Part shown: positions 1 to 8,093 of the stretch, in pieces
Position numbering within the stretch: the first letter of the stretch is position 1
Layout: each line of letters starts with the position of its first letter
Assembly: GCF_018156225.1 (NCBI RefSeq)
Contig: NZ_JAGTAR010000015.1
Coordinates: 1-64,000 of the forward strand
From: Carboxylicivirga sediminis
GTDB taxonomy: Bacteria; Bacteroidota; Bacteroidia; Bacteroidales; Marinilabiliaceae
Reading direction: 5' to 3'
Length of the DNA stretch: 64,000 bases
Made by a program: the position numbers and the translations under genes
Notes under the pieces: generated by a model
Told to the model about the DNA's origin: nothing
Seen by the model: only the letters and a program-made list of their open reading frames with translations
Database searches by the model: none

Positions 1-357
1 GGTACTAAGCTGATTGATGAAATATTCACCACACAAGAAGAAAAGCTCCAGGGGAAAATGGAACTTTTTAAGATGGCAGTTGCCGATAGGAGTTCAGCCA
101 GGGAGATGTATCAGAAAGACAGTTGGCTTCAAAAAGCCTTTGCAATCTTCTTCTTGCTTGCATGGTGTGGTTTGACTTTCGTAATGCTGAACTACTTCAT
201 CTTTGATACCATTCAGCTTGATGATTGGCAAATAGCATTTGTAAGCAGTATCAACGGTGGAATATCCACCAAACTAAGCACCATTATTGACTTTCTTTTT
301 GGTGGTGCAATATCAGGAGTTAATGATGTCAAACTTAAAAACAGACGTAAACAATGA
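1..357 (+). CDS. phage holin-like membrane protein, 5' end outside window
   Basis: The reading frame is open from base 1, so the N-terminus lies outside the window; 118 residues are visible. A charged stretch is followed by one strong hydrophobic segment (AFAIFFLLAWCGLTFVML), a second, weaker glycine-rich hydrophobic stretch (IDFLFGGAISG) and a basic tail (KLKNRRKQ). This layout fits small phage holin or holin-associated proteins. The stop overlaps the start of the endolysin gene by 4 bases, the usual coupling in a phage lysis cassette. I do not recognise the exact family, so the holin role rests on size, topology and context. Confidence 0.6.
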   Translation, partial: GTKLIDEIFTTQEEKLQGKMELFKMAVADRSSAREMYQKDSWLQKAFAIFFLLAWCGLTFVMLNYFIFDTIQLDDWQIAFVSSINGGISTKLSTIIDFLFGGAISGVNDVKLKNRRKQ

Positions 358-914
358 AAACATTCGATGAGTTGTTTGATGGCGTAATCAAACATGAAGG
401 CTATTATGCCAACGTAGAAGGCGACCGAGGTGGCGAAACCTACATGGGTGTTGCCCGGAATTTGCATCCCGATTGGGAAGGATGGCAATATATTGATGCC
501 TACAAAGAAACCTATGGTGAAATACCTTGGAACTTTAAGATTGATGTTCCTCAATTGACAAAACTTGTAAAGGATTTTTATCAGCAGACCTTTTACAAAA
601 GATTTAAAATTGATGAAATATCCAATGGCTCAATACAAGAAATAATCTTTGATTGGTGCGTTAATAGCGGAGTATGGGGTGCTAGAGGTGTTCAGCGTGT
701 ATTAAACCAATTCTTTGATGCCGACTTAAAAATGGATGGTATTATAGGCTTTAATACCCTAGCAGCTATCAATATGCACGAGCCTAAAGATTTGTTTTGG
801 GAAATCAAGAAAGCAAGAATCCGCTACTACCATAAGATTGCCAAGAAAGGTAAGAATCATTTGTTTTTAGAAGGTTGGTTGAAACGGATTGGAGCGATAA
901 AATTTAAGGATTAG
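354..914 (+). CDS. GH108-type endolysin (N-acetylmuramidase)
   Basis: This 186-residue protein matches the phage/secretory muramidase family GH108 (Glyco_hydro_108 followed by a peptidoglycan-binding type 3 domain). The N-terminal motif KHEGYYANVEGDRGGETYMG carries the family's catalytic Glu (HEG) and the DRGG/T substrate loop. The middle contains the typical FDWCVNSG segment, and the C-terminal part (from about residue 100, QRVLNQFF..DGIIGFNTL) is the binding domain. It would cut the glycan strands of peptidoglycan at host lysis. There is no signal peptide, so it depends on the holin-like protein encoded just upstream with a 4-base overlap. Family length is usually 170-190 residues, so the gene looks intact. 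It marks the end of a prophage or prophage remnant that continues to the left. Confidence 0.9.
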   Translation: MKTFDELFDGVIKHEGYYANVEGDRGGETYMGVARNLHPDWEGWQYIDAYKETYGEIPWNFKIDVPQLTKLVKDFYQQTFYKRFKIDEISNGSIQEIIFDWCVNSGVWGARGVQRVLNQFFDADLKMDGIIGFNTLAAINMHEPKDLFWEIKKARIRYYHKIAKKGKNHLFLEGWLKRIGAIKFKD

Positions 915-1010
915 ATTTTACAAACCTCCCGAAAGTTTATGGTATTTTGATATTTGACTAATTATTATGAACTTGTGAGTAAAATATAATTCTAACAAAA
1001 GCTAAAAATC

Positions 1011-1142
1011 ATGGGAATTAAACCTGGTCCAAAACGAACAGCAAAATCAACAGGGAAACCTGACAGAAGACAACGAGATAATAAGGAAACTCCGGGTAAT
1101 ACGCCATCACTAAAACCACACAAGCATAAGAAAGGAGATTGA
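1011..1142 (+). CDS. small basic protein, unrecognised
   Basis: A 43-residue ORF starts MGIKPGPKRT and ends KHKKGD. It is very rich in Lys, Arg, Pro and Gly, has no hydrophobic segment, and is too short for most gene finders. It lies 96 bases after the endolysin on the same strand and stops just before the convergent end of the nitric-oxide operon. It could be a phage-borne nucleic-acid-binding peptide or a chance ORF. Confidence 0.35.
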   Translation: MGIKPGPKRTAKSTGKPDRRQRDNKETPGNTPSLKPHKHKKGD

Positions 1143-1158
1143 TTTCAGATAGAAGAGA

Positions 1159-2349
1159 CTACCAATCCAATAGTCTCTTTTCTCCCTCTAAAGCCCTAAT
1201 TTCCGAAACCTCCTGAGAGACTTCAATTACACCTTTGTAGTTTTGGCTTTCATCACGAACAGCGAAATATTGAATCAAAATAAATTCGCCTCGCATTTTA
1301 ATCCAAAAATCTGCCTGGTCTTTTTTGCCATTTCTGAACGATTCTACAATTTGCTCAACCACATGTACACTTTCTGGTGGGTGACAATTACTCACTTCTC
1401 GTCCAATAATTGCTGTGGTACGTGGAAAAATACGTTTAGGTGGGGTTGAAAAAAAGCATACCTTATCGTTCTCATCCACAAAGGTTATATCCACAGGCAA
1501 GTGATTAAAAATAAGTTTAATTTGCTCAATACTTACGCTACCTGTTCCAAGGTTAATTAAGTTGCCATCAATACCTGATACTGATTTATTCACTTTTGTA
1601 AGCGTAGGTTGAATATATGGATAGCCTAGTTCAAACCCTTCCCTGTTCATCGTTTCTAATTGGCTTTCGGTAATGGTCTCTAATATGTAAGGAAAAAGAA
1701 TTCTTTCTTCCCGGAACTTAATTGCCAGCATATTAAAGAAAATATCACCAACACATTTATTGAATTGCTTTATATTAAGCTCTTCATGGGTTAGCTGTGC
1801 TATAACGGTCTTTAAATTCCTTCTTATATCATCTTGAAACGACCACATTATTTGAAGACAACGGTAATCGTCCCAGGTTTTCTCAATAATTGGGAATAAT
1901 ACATTTTCCTTAATGGTATAATGCTTCACAAATATTTCAAGTTGTTTAAAATATTCAGCCAACTCTGCACCTATTTCTTTATTGCTTATGTCTTTTACAA
2001 AGGCTTTAAATTCAGGACGGATTTTATTTAGAACCAATTCCATTTCGTGATTATTTTGTTCCAGCACACCCAAAAATGAATCTGGTTCAGGCTCGATACG
2101 TTTATAATCTCGAATCGGTTCATAAAAGATATTAAGCACTTTATTGGTTAATACTTTTATGTCATCCATCTTATAGCCTTCTTTGATTATCTCATCAAAA
2201 AGTTCAATAAAATCGGTTGGTATAACTGTTGGAATAAATTCCTTGTTGGCATCAATAAATGACTTGGCATTTCCAGTCTTTAAAATTAGCTTAGAAACCT
2301 CTTTTAGTTTAAGAATCCTTTTTGCCTTTGTTTTTGTAAATTCTGACAT
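1159..2349 (-). CDS. DUF438/hemerythrin-like/PAS protein, divergent paralogue
   Basis: This 396-residue protein has the same order of domains as its neighbour at 2873-4117: an N-terminal helical DUF438 part (about 1-85), a hemerythrin-like four-helix part (about 90-235) and a C-terminal PAS domain (about 265-396) with the conserved HPP.S.H.VE.IV..F pattern. It lacks metal-binding residues kept in the other copy: the MWGKHDE motif reads MWSFQDD (F171, Q172), and the first helix histidine is absent, while KHYTIKE (H143, E148) is kept. It may therefore not hold a normal di-iron site and could be a sensor or partner. It is the last gene of the minus-strand nitric-oxide operon, 3 bases after the preceding gene. 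Both subunits probably act in the cytoplasm. Confidence 0.8.
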   Translation of the reverse strand: MSEFTKTKAKRILKLKEVSKLILKTGNAKSFIDANKEFIPTVIPTDFIELFDEIIKEGYKMDDIKVLTNKVLNIFYEPIRDYKRIEPEPDSFLGVLEQNNHEMELVLNKIRPEFKAFVKDISNKEIGAELAEYFKQLEIFVKHYTIKENVLFPIIEKTWDDYRCLQIMWSFQDDIRRNLKTVIAQLTHEELNIKQFNKCVGDIFFNMLAIKFREERILFPYILETITESQLETMNREGFELGYPYIQPTLTKVNKSVSGIDGNLINLGTGSVSIEQIKLIFNHLPVDITFVDENDKVCFFSTPPKRIFPRTTAIIGREVSNCHPPESVHVVEQIVESFRNGKKDQADFWIKMRGEFILIQYFAVRDESQNYKGVIEVSQEVSEIRALEGEKRLLDW

Positions 2350-2352
2350 ACT

Positions 2353-2871
2353 CTAAACCTTAAAAAACACCCAATATTCTTCTTCTCCTTTTTTATCAAG
2401 CCAATGCTTGTAATCTAAACTCAACGATTTATCAATTAAGGGAGCAGGAATAAATGGTGCTATTACTTTTAGTATTTTACTATTGTCAAGTTTTTTCACA
2501 GCCGAAAGAACCTCGTGTACAGGTTGCTCTCCGGCATTTAGCATATCACGAATATCAATTGTTTCGACTACTTCACTTTCATTAAACCAATTGGGCTTTT
2601 CGGTTATATAATTCCCATGTTCAACCTCAATAGAATCACTTGTTTTTTGTCCTACTTCATTACGTAGTTTATTTATCAGTTCCTCTACTTTTAAACCTCC
2701 AATGGTAGCAGCTTGTGATAAGCTGGTAATTTTTGCTACCGTTTTCCGCAATACCGGATTTCTTAGTTTTTTAAATGGGGGTGCAGCAGCTATTAAAACA
2801 TCTTCCAATTGCGGATACGCCTCAAGCAAATCAAATATTTTTGTTTTGGGAGTTATTATCAATTTTTCCAT
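2353..2871 (-). CDS. DUF1858 + DUF2249 domain protein
   Basis: A 172-residue protein starting MEKLIITPKTKIFDLLEAYP. The N-terminal 65 residues match the DUF1858 fold also found at the front of RIC-type repair proteins. The C-terminal part (EVVETIDIRDMLNAGEQPVHEVL to the end) matches DUF2249, a TusA-like small domain. I chose the internal ATG at 2871 because it follows the previous gene's stop by one base; a start at 2895 would overlap that gene. DUF2249 proteins recur in predicted nitric-oxide and nitrosative-stress regulons, and this one lies between two DUF438 genes in such an operon. The biochemical role is unknown; redox or sulfur handling is a guess from the TusA-like fold. Confidence 0.8.
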   Translation of the reverse strand: MEKLIITPKTKIFDLLEAYPQLEDVLIAAAPPFKKLRNPVLRKTVAKITSLSQAATIGGLKVEELINKLRNEVGQKTSDSIEVEHGNYITEKPNWFNESEVVETIDIRDMLNAGEQPVHEVLSAVKKLDNSKILKVIAPFIPAPLIDKSLSLDYKHWLDKKGEEEYWVFFKV

Positions 2872-2872
2872 G

Positions 2873-4117
2873 TTATTTTTCTTTTGATTCACCATAAGAC
2901 AAAATACGTTGCTCTCCTTCTAGTGCTCTATTCTCAGTAAGGTCTTGGGAGTATTCCAATGTGCCAAGATACTCTCCATTCTCATCACGTAAGGCGAAGT
3001 ACTCTATCTTAACAAACTTGCCCTTCATCTGAATCCAGAAAGGAGCGTGAGAAGCTTTACCTGACTTAAAATCTTCAACAATTTTCTCGACAATGTGTGT
3101 GCTTCCAGGAGGATGGCACAAGCGTACATCTCTGTTAATGATAGAGCGACTTCGAGCAAAAATCCGTTCTTTTCCCTGAGTAAAATACTTTACCTTATCA
3201 TCCTTATCTACAAAAGTCATATCGGCTGGAATGGTATTTAGTATTGCCATTATTTCTTTGGCTGTAAAACTACCCGATGGAAGTTGTATATTACCATCTC
3301 CGGATACAGTAGTTTCTCCAACATCTTCTGACATTCCTTCCGGTTTCCATTCTATTTGTGGGTCATATAGTGTAAATCCAAATTCAAGCGTTTGCTTGTC
3401 AATGTTCCACCAATCTTCCACGGTAAGTAAATCCATTGCCATTGGAAAAAGAATTTCTTCTTCTTTTTGCACCATATCAACCAAGCCTTGTATGGCAGGG
3501 TAGAATATGAGTTCAAGTGATTCTTCTAAATCTTCGGCTGTTAGTTCCGGAGTTTTAAGAATTTCAATACAGCCTTTTAATTGTTCTCTAATCTCATCGT
3601 GCTTTCCCCACATAACCTTTGGTGGGCCAGTAATTTCATTTTTCTCTAAATACGGAAACACCAAGTACTCTTTTCGCTGATAGTGTTTATCAACATCCAT
3701 TAACTCATTAAAAAACCCTTGTAGTGCGAATATGTATTTTTCATACTCATCTTTTCCAACTTGACTAAGGGCTTGTAGCAAGCCTTTTGCTTTTTCAGCA
3801 ACTTTCTTTAATTCAATATTTTCTTTTTTAAAAACATCAACCGGATGCCCTTCGGGAATGTCTTTTGCCCCACTTAAATCAACATTACCTTCAAGTACTG
3901 AGCCATGAATATCACAAAGCTTCAAAACTTCTGATTCGGGCAAGCCTTCCTGTATGAGTTCTTGCTCTACTTCAACTACCTCGCCGTATGGAATATTTTT
4001 TAATGATTCGATTAACTCTTTACGTACTTCGTCAGCAGATTCTCCTTCGTGGAGTTTCAGAATAAGTTCCTTTAACTTATCCTTTCTATATTTTGAGTTA
4101 TTTATTAATTCGCTCAT
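2873..4117 (-). CDS. DUF438/hemerythrin/PAS protein
   Basis: A 414-residue cytoplasmic protein. Residues 1-80 form the DUF438 helical region, about 90-235 a hemerythrin-like bundle with candidate iron ligands H91, H145/E150 (DKHYQRKE) and H173/E174 (MWGKHDE), and about 285-405 a PAS domain with CHPPGSTHIVEKIVEDF. Proteins of this build are known members of predicted nitric-oxide-responsive regulons in anaerobes and Bacteroidota; a di-iron NO or O2 sensing or scavenging role is likely but unproven. It lies 11 bases after the cupin gene and one base before the DUF1858/DUF2249 gene, inside one nine-gene operon. It is the better conserved of two paralogues here. Confidence 0.85.
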   Translation of the reverse strand: MSELINNSKYRKDKLKELILKLHEGESADEVRKELIESLKNIPYGEVVEVEQELIQEGLPESEVLKLCDIHGSVLEGNVDLSGAKDIPEGHPVDVFKKENIELKKVAEKAKGLLQALSQVGKDEYEKYIFALQGFFNELMDVDKHYQRKEYLVFPYLEKNEITGPPKVMWGKHDEIREQLKGCIEILKTPELTAEDLEESLELIFYPAIQGLVDMVQKEEEILFPMAMDLLTVEDWWNIDKQTLEFGFTLYDPQIEWKPEGMSEDVGETTVSGDGNIQLPSGSFTAKEIMAILNTIPADMTFVDKDDKVKYFTQGKERIFARSRSIINRDVRLCHPPGSTHIVEKIVEDFKSGKASHAPFWIQMKGKFVKIEYFALRDENGEYLGTLEYSQDLTENRALEGEQRILSYGESKEK

Positions 4118-4128
4118 ATCAATTTGTA

Positions 4129-4467
4129 TTATAATAGTTTGGCTTGGGTTGTTGGTCTCGGAGCTTTGGTAACTAATATTCTAGCTTGCTTGTCGCCCTC
4201 ATTACTTATATGATGTACAATGTTCGCAGGACTTTCAATCAAAGTATCTTTTTCAAATACTTTTGATTCTTCACCCACATGCACCGTTGGTGTTCCTTCC
4301 AACACATAAAAGGTAACATCAACAGGAGTTTTGTGTGGTTTTAAGGTTTCGCCAGGTTGCAGGGTAATATGCATCTGCTGAGCTGATTCGGCATTGTACA
4401 TTTGTCGAACATCCACTTTGTGTGGGTTTTCCTTTTTAGGTTCTGTTTTATAATTTCTTGAAATCAT
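4129..4467 (-). CDS. small cupin protein
   Basis: A 112-residue single-domain cupin. The core shows LQPGETLKPHKTPVDVTFYV with one histidine, then a glycine-rich turn (EGTPTVHVGEE) and a second strand block ending IVHHISNEGDKQARILV with two histidines. These fit the two cupin motifs that normally hold a metal, although the first motif has only one of the usual two histidines. There is no signal peptide. It sits between the PepSY membrane gene (37 bases) and a DUF438 gene (11 bases) and should be expressed with the nitric-oxide operon. A metal-dependent sensor or small-molecule binder is plausible; no substrate can be named. Confidence 0.8.
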   Translation of the reverse strand: MISRNYKTEPKKENPHKVDVRQMYNAESAQQMHITLQPGETLKPHKTPVDVTFYVLEGTPTVHVGEESKVFEKDTLIESPANIVHHISNEGDKQARILVTKAPRPTTQAKLL

Positions 4468-4504
4468 TTTAATATGTTTTTATTTTTATAAAAGGTACAA
4501 CATT

Positions 4505-6049
4505 TTAACGAGTTTTAGGTTTCCTAAATCTCTTTCTCCAAAGTAAATAGCCACTCAATACAACCATAACACTTACCAATCCTGAAAGTGGAACCAGAAG
4601 AATATAGAAGTTACCAAGCATAAATCTAAAAAATCGACCTGTGTGTATTTCAAGCGATAGATTCCAAAGGGACATCTTTGATTCTTCAAGAACATTATTT
4701 GGCATTTCAGGAAACAATTTATGATGATACAAAGGAACTGCACCCTTATCGTAATCAATCATATATTGTATACCCTTCAAATCTGTAATCAAGCCAGTAA
4801 CTTTAAAATCACCAATCGGCCTGCCTGTAGAGTTACCAACGTACATTTTACCTTTTGCCAAATTATAAATTTCAGAATGAGCAGGATGCCATAAGAACAA
4901 ACCGCTAAACGAACCTATAATGTAAGCTCCATCATTGAAGTTTTCTAGTACGTTTATTCCCATTACACTAACAGGAGGCTGAATCCTAAAAGCTTCGGGA
5001 GCAAGCTTATCTTTATCCATGGAGTAGATTCCTTCCGATGTTCCTAATAAGAATTCGTTTCGGTTTTCATCATATTTTAAATCTCTTAATTTATCGTACC
5101 AAGGATTGGGTTGGTCGAGATGGGAGAATTTTATTGGATTTACTTTTGAATACGCAATAGCAATGAGTAACGGAGGACGCAAAAACATTCCTGTAAAGAA
5201 CAAAACTATTAGACACACAAATAACCATGCACCAGTTTTATTGTGCCATTTTAATGACCATCGGTTAGTCTTGACAATTGATGCAACTGTTTTCGACTTA
5301 TTCTTTCTTATCTTTATCCATCTTGGAAAGAAAAAGTATATAATCCCGGTAAGCGATAGAAATAAGGTTATCACACCTAAAAAATCCACAAATAGTTTTC
5401 CGGGAATTCCAAATATTTCACCTGAATGTATTTGCCACATGGTTTCAAAAAGTGAGACTTCATTGTTGTAATCATGAGGTTGTTTCAATTCAATTTTTTG
5501 AAATACGGAGTTGATACCTTTTGACTTTCCTTTAAAGAGATAGGAGCGATTTAAAACATAGAGTGTATCTTCAATGCTTTCAATAGCAACAAAGCGTTTA
5601 ATGTCAACATCTAGGTCAAATTTACTCCATTGACTTCTGGCTCTATCAAAAGAAAATAGTCCGAATTGAGTAGCACAATATAAATTCCCGTCACTGGATT
5701 GGTGCAGGTCAAATATCTTTCTATTATCACTTCCTTTTGGGAATCCATTATTGAAGGAACTATAACCTGTAAAAGTTGAATCGGTAAGCCATACACCAAT
5801 ATTTCCAAATATTAGAATGCTATCTGCATTTATATTGAGATTGCTTTTTACCGCACCGTTATTCCAATTATGATAACGAAATTCTTTTGGTAAATTATTG
5901 CGTGAAACATCAATTTTAGAGAAGAACTCCCGGTGATTCATAAAGATGCCAGTAATACTGTAATATAGTAGCAAGAAGGAAATAATTAAACCTGGCCATT
6001 TATGAAGTTTTTTGTAAATTCTTGCAAATCTACCTTGTGATTTTACCAT
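4505..6049 (-). CDS. PepSY-type transmembrane protein
   Basis: A roughly 514-residue membrane protein starting MVKSQGRFARIYKKLHKWPG. The RKLHxWxG-like N-terminus followed by a hydrophobic helix (LIISFLLLYYSITGIFMN) is the signature of PepSY-associated TM proteins. There are further helices near residues 215-240, 270-295 and 475-505, with large periplasmic loops between them. The family includes membrane reductases that pass electrons to iron or other acceptors; a reductase-like role is an inference. I prefer the ATG at 6049, 2 bases after the DUF2024 stop, over an upstream TTG at 6061. Its position in the nitric-oxide operon suggests a link between the quinone pool and nitrosative damage control. 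Confidence 0.8.
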   Translation of the reverse strand: MVKSQGRFARIYKKLHKWPGLIISFLLLYYSITGIFMNHREFFSKIDVSRNNLPKEFRYHNWNNGAVKSNLNINADSILIFGNIGVWLTDSTFTGYSSFNNGFPKGSDNRKIFDLHQSSDGNLYCATQFGLFSFDRARSQWSKFDLDVDIKRFVAIESIEDTLYVLNRSYLFKGKSKGINSVFQKIELKQPHDYNNEVSLFETMWQIHSGEIFGIPGKLFVDFLGVITLFLSLTGIIYFFFPRWIKIRKNKSKTVASIVKTNRWSLKWHNKTGAWLFVCLIVLFFTGMFLRPPLLIAIAYSKVNPIKFSHLDQPNPWYDKLRDLKYDENRNEFLLGTSEGIYSMDKDKLAPEAFRIQPPVSVMGINVLENFNDGAYIIGSFSGLFLWHPAHSEIYNLAKGKMYVGNSTGRPIGDFKVTGLITDLKGIQYMIDYDKGAVPLYHHKLFPEMPNNVLEESKMSLWNLSLEIHTGRFFRFMLGNFYILLVPLSGLVSVMVVLSGYLLWRKRFRKPKTR

Positions 6050-6051
6050 CC

Positions 6052-6315
6052 TTAATCGCAATTCTTCAATTCAACAATATGATAACCTTTTCGCTCAATA
6101 TCGTTTATGATTATCTGCGATGCCTCCTCAATATGGCAAAACTCACATTCTTTTGCAGTAAGTATCTCAGATATTACATTTTTACCTTTTAGATATTCTT
6201 GTCCATAATTGTATATTATTTCTGAATCCTTAATTGACTCCTGTACAAGTATGTCAAAATGCATTTTACTTCCATCGGTTTTCTTAACGTATGTGTCCCA
6301 AACTGCTACTCTCAT
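6052..6315 (-). CDS. DUF2024 family protein
   Basis: An 87-residue protein starting MRVAVWDTYVKKTDGSKMHF. The opening AVWDTYV..DG..MHFDI and the KECEFCHIEEA motif are diagnostic of DUF2024, a small conserved family of unknown function. The FCHIE segment has Cys and His that could bind metal. An in-frame TTG at 6342 would add nine residues but overlaps the upstream hemerythrin gene, so the ATG at 6315 is preferred, 19 bases after that gene. Its membership of a nitric-oxide operon is the most useful clue to its job here. Confidence 0.85.
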   Translation of the reverse strand: MRVAVWDTYVKKTDGSKMHFDILVQESIKDSEIIYNYGQEYLKGKNVISEILTAKECEFCHIEEASQIIINDIERKGYHIVELKNCD

Positions 6316-6334
6316 TTCATTCAACCTTTTTCGC

Positions 6335-6844
6335 TTAAACAAACTTCAATGTTTCAATATTCATTGTTTCTTTTAACTCTATTTCAATTTCCATATATCT
6401 CTTATTTACAGCATCCTTCTGGTCATCGGTTAATGCTTCTTCTGCCATAGGATAAAGCACGTTATCTTCTTTGTAAATATGGTTTTGTAAAAGTGCTCCG
6501 TATCCACGAGCATTTTCAATAATCTTTTCTGTGTTGTTTTCCAAAATACCTTGTTCCATACCTTTCACAAATTCACGACCTTCGTCATGTTCGTGCAACA
6601 TAACGGGTATTGGGTTGCAATGTAGATTTTCGATATTTTCAAGCATGGCTTTAAAAAGAATGTCTTCTTCTTTGGCATGATGAAATTTATCTGCATAGTT
6701 TTTTATAAAATCTATTGTTTTCTTAAAGAAGTCAATATTTAACGTTTTTCCGCTTTCAAGCTCAGTACATTCTTTAAGTACAGCATCAATAACCTTTAAA
6801 ATTGTTTGATGCTCATCTGATAATATTTGAGTTATGTTTTTCAT
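6335..6844 (-). CDS. hemerythrin HHE domain protein
   Basis: A 169-residue single-domain hemerythrin-like protein. The iron ligand pattern is clear: LSDEHQTILKVID (first His), KFHHAKEEDILF (HxxxE), LHEHDEGREF (two His plus Asp/Glu), and LLQNHIYKEDNVLYP (final HxxxED). It should bind a di-iron centre and react with O2 or NO in the cytoplasm. It starts 3 bases after the Rrf2 regulator's stop and is followed by the DUF2024 gene, so it is co-transcribed with ric. Length and all ligands are typical, so it should be functional. Confidence 0.92.
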   Translation of the reverse strand: MKNITQILSDEHQTILKVIDAVLKECTELESGKTLNIDFFKKTIDFIKNYADKFHHAKEEDILFKAMLENIENLHCNPIPVMLHEHDEGREFVKGMEQGILENNTEKIIENARGYGALLQNHIYKEDNVLYPMAEEALTDDQKDAVNKRYMEIEIELKETMNIETLKFV

Positions 6845-6847
6845 ATC

Positions 6848-7288
6848 TTAAGTATTTAATCTATTTAATACTGCATCTCCTTGTTTTATTTTCTCCGATA
6901 ACGACTTAATCGTTTCTGTTTTTACTATATCAAAAAAACCATCACGAACCACTTTATATTTATCATGCAGGGGACAAGGGTTGTCATTATTACATTGTTT
7001 TAATCCAAAACCGCACTTGTGAAAACAAGCATCACCTTCCACCACATGAATTACATCGTAAAGCGTTAAGTTGGATTGGTTGTCGTTAAAAAAGAAACCT
7101 CCGCCTCGTCCTTTCATGGAATCCATTAGTTTATTCTTCGTCAGTGTTTGGAGAATTTTAGCTGTATAAGCTTCCGGAGCTTCAATTTCTTTAGCGATTT
7201 CTCCTACACCAGGTCTTTTTTGTTCCCAATTACGTAATTGAACAAATACTAATGCCCTTATGGCATATTCGGTACTTTTAGATAACAT
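6848..7288 (-). CDS. Rrf2 family transcriptional regulator (NsrR-like)
   Basis: A 146-residue winged-helix regulator beginning MLSKSTEYAIRALVFVQLRN, the usual Rrf2 start, with the family EAYTAKILQTLTK recognition helix and GRGGGFFF wing. Four cysteines (C88, C92, C99, C105 in GDACFHKCGFGLKQCNNDNPC) provide the three ligands normally used for an Fe-S cluster. Family members such as NsrR and IscR lose repression when NO attacks the cluster. Its place between ric and the hemerythrin gene, and the palindrome at 8055-8086, suggest it represses its own operon and the NO reductase. The exact subgroup cannot be told from the sequence alone. Confidence 0.88.
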   Translation of the reverse strand: MLSKSTEYAIRALVFVQLRNWEQKRPGVGEIAKEIEAPEAYTAKILQTLTKNKLMDSMKGRGGGFFFNDNQSNLTLYDVIHVVEGDACFHKCGFGLKQCNNDNPCPLHDKYKVVRDGFFDIVKTETIKSLSEKIKQGDAVLNRLNT

Positions 7289-7294
7289 ATCCGT

Positions 7295-8017
7295 TTATTT
7301 TATTAGTTCACTTTCCAAAAGTAAAGCTTTCTTAAACAGAATATTATTTTCTAAGTGAATATGTCGATGTAGGTCATTCTCAAAATCTTTTAAGGTTTGA
7401 TAGGTTACCTGATACGTTCCACAACCATCAGCAGGACAAGTGTAACCAGAGGTAAGCGAAGATATTTTTTCAAAACGTTCTCCTTCCGTTTCATGCTCCT
7501 CATGCATCAGTTCAATAGTTGTTATAACATCGCCAAACTCATTTTTAGCATCACCTTGTTCCGCTTTAAAATTTACCATCTTTTTTATGTATGGAAACAG
7601 AATTAACTCTTCCTTCTTCATGTGCTCAGTTAAATTTTCAGCAGCACCGTTAAAAAGCTCTCTAATTTCAAATAATTCGGGGTGGTTGCCTCCATGTACA
7701 TCGCATAATTTTTGTAGCTTTTGCTGTAGGAATGGTATATTCTCACTCACATAAGTATGATGTCTTTTCTCAATATAGTCGCATAATTCATTTAATTCCA
7801 AGCCATCAATATACTTTGAATCAGGGTCATTTATTTTTACCAGAGTTTCTAATTCCGGCATTAGTTTCTGAATGTTAACTTTTGATTTCTGACAGGCTTC
7901 ATCGAGGCTTATTCCACCACCGCAACAAAAGTCTATACTATTCTTATCAAATATTTGAGCTGTTTTAAAATTAGCCTTCACTATATCTCCAACTGTTGTA
8001 TTCTTAGTTATTTCCAT
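7295..8017 (-). CDS. ric: RIC-type iron-sulfur cluster repair di-iron protein
   Basis: A 240-residue protein starting MEITKNTTVGDIVKANFKTA. The N-terminal ScdA_N domain has the IDFCCGGG cysteine pair, followed by a hemerythrin-like domain with HHTYVSENIPFLQ, HMKKEELILFP, LMHEEHETEG and HIHLENNILF. This matches YtfE/ScdA/RIC proteins that repair iron-sulfur clusters damaged by NO or peroxide. A longer frame reaches 8098, but it would read through the promoter and operator; the ATG at 8017 gives the family N-terminus. It is the first gene of the nine-gene minus-strand operon, 6 bases ahead of the Rrf2 regulator. Confidence 0.93.
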   Translation of the reverse strand: MEITKNTTVGDIVKANFKTAQIFDKNSIDFCCGGGISLDEACQKSKVNIQKLMPELETLVKINDPDSKYIDGLELNELCDYIEKRHHTYVSENIPFLQQKLQKLCDVHGGNHPELFEIRELFNGAAENLTEHMKKEELILFPYIKKMVNFKAEQGDAKNEFGDVITTIELMHEEHETEGERFEKISSLTSGYTCPADGCGTYQVTYQTLKDFENDLHRHIHLENNILFKKALLLESELIK

Positions 8018-8039
8018 CGCTTTTATTTTTTGTTTGCTA

Positions 8040-8047
8040 CAAAGATA
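8040..8047 (-). promoter_or_regulatory. -7 promoter box for the ric operon
   Basis: On the minus strand this reads TATCTTTG, an exact match to the Bacteroidota -7 consensus TAnnTTTG. It lies 22 bases upstream of the ric start, and its distance from the palindrome centre equals that of the opposite promoter. Confidence 0.7.
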
Positions 8048-8054
8048 GTAATAA

Positions 8055-8086
8055 TTTATAAAAGGATATGAATGTCCTTTTATAAA
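8055..8086. promoter_or_regulatory. 32-bp palindrome, candidate Rrf2/NO-responsive operator
   Basis: Two perfect 12-base arms (TTTATAAAAGGA and its reverse complement) flank an 8-base centre. The centre of the palindrome is 23.5 bases from the inner edge of the -7 box on each side, so the arms cover both -33 regions. A repressor bound here would shut the ric operon and the NO reductase gene together. The likeliest protein is the Rrf2 regulator in the operon; a CRP/FNR-type regulator is the main alternative. Confidence 0.7.
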
Positions 8087-8093
8087 AATGTTA

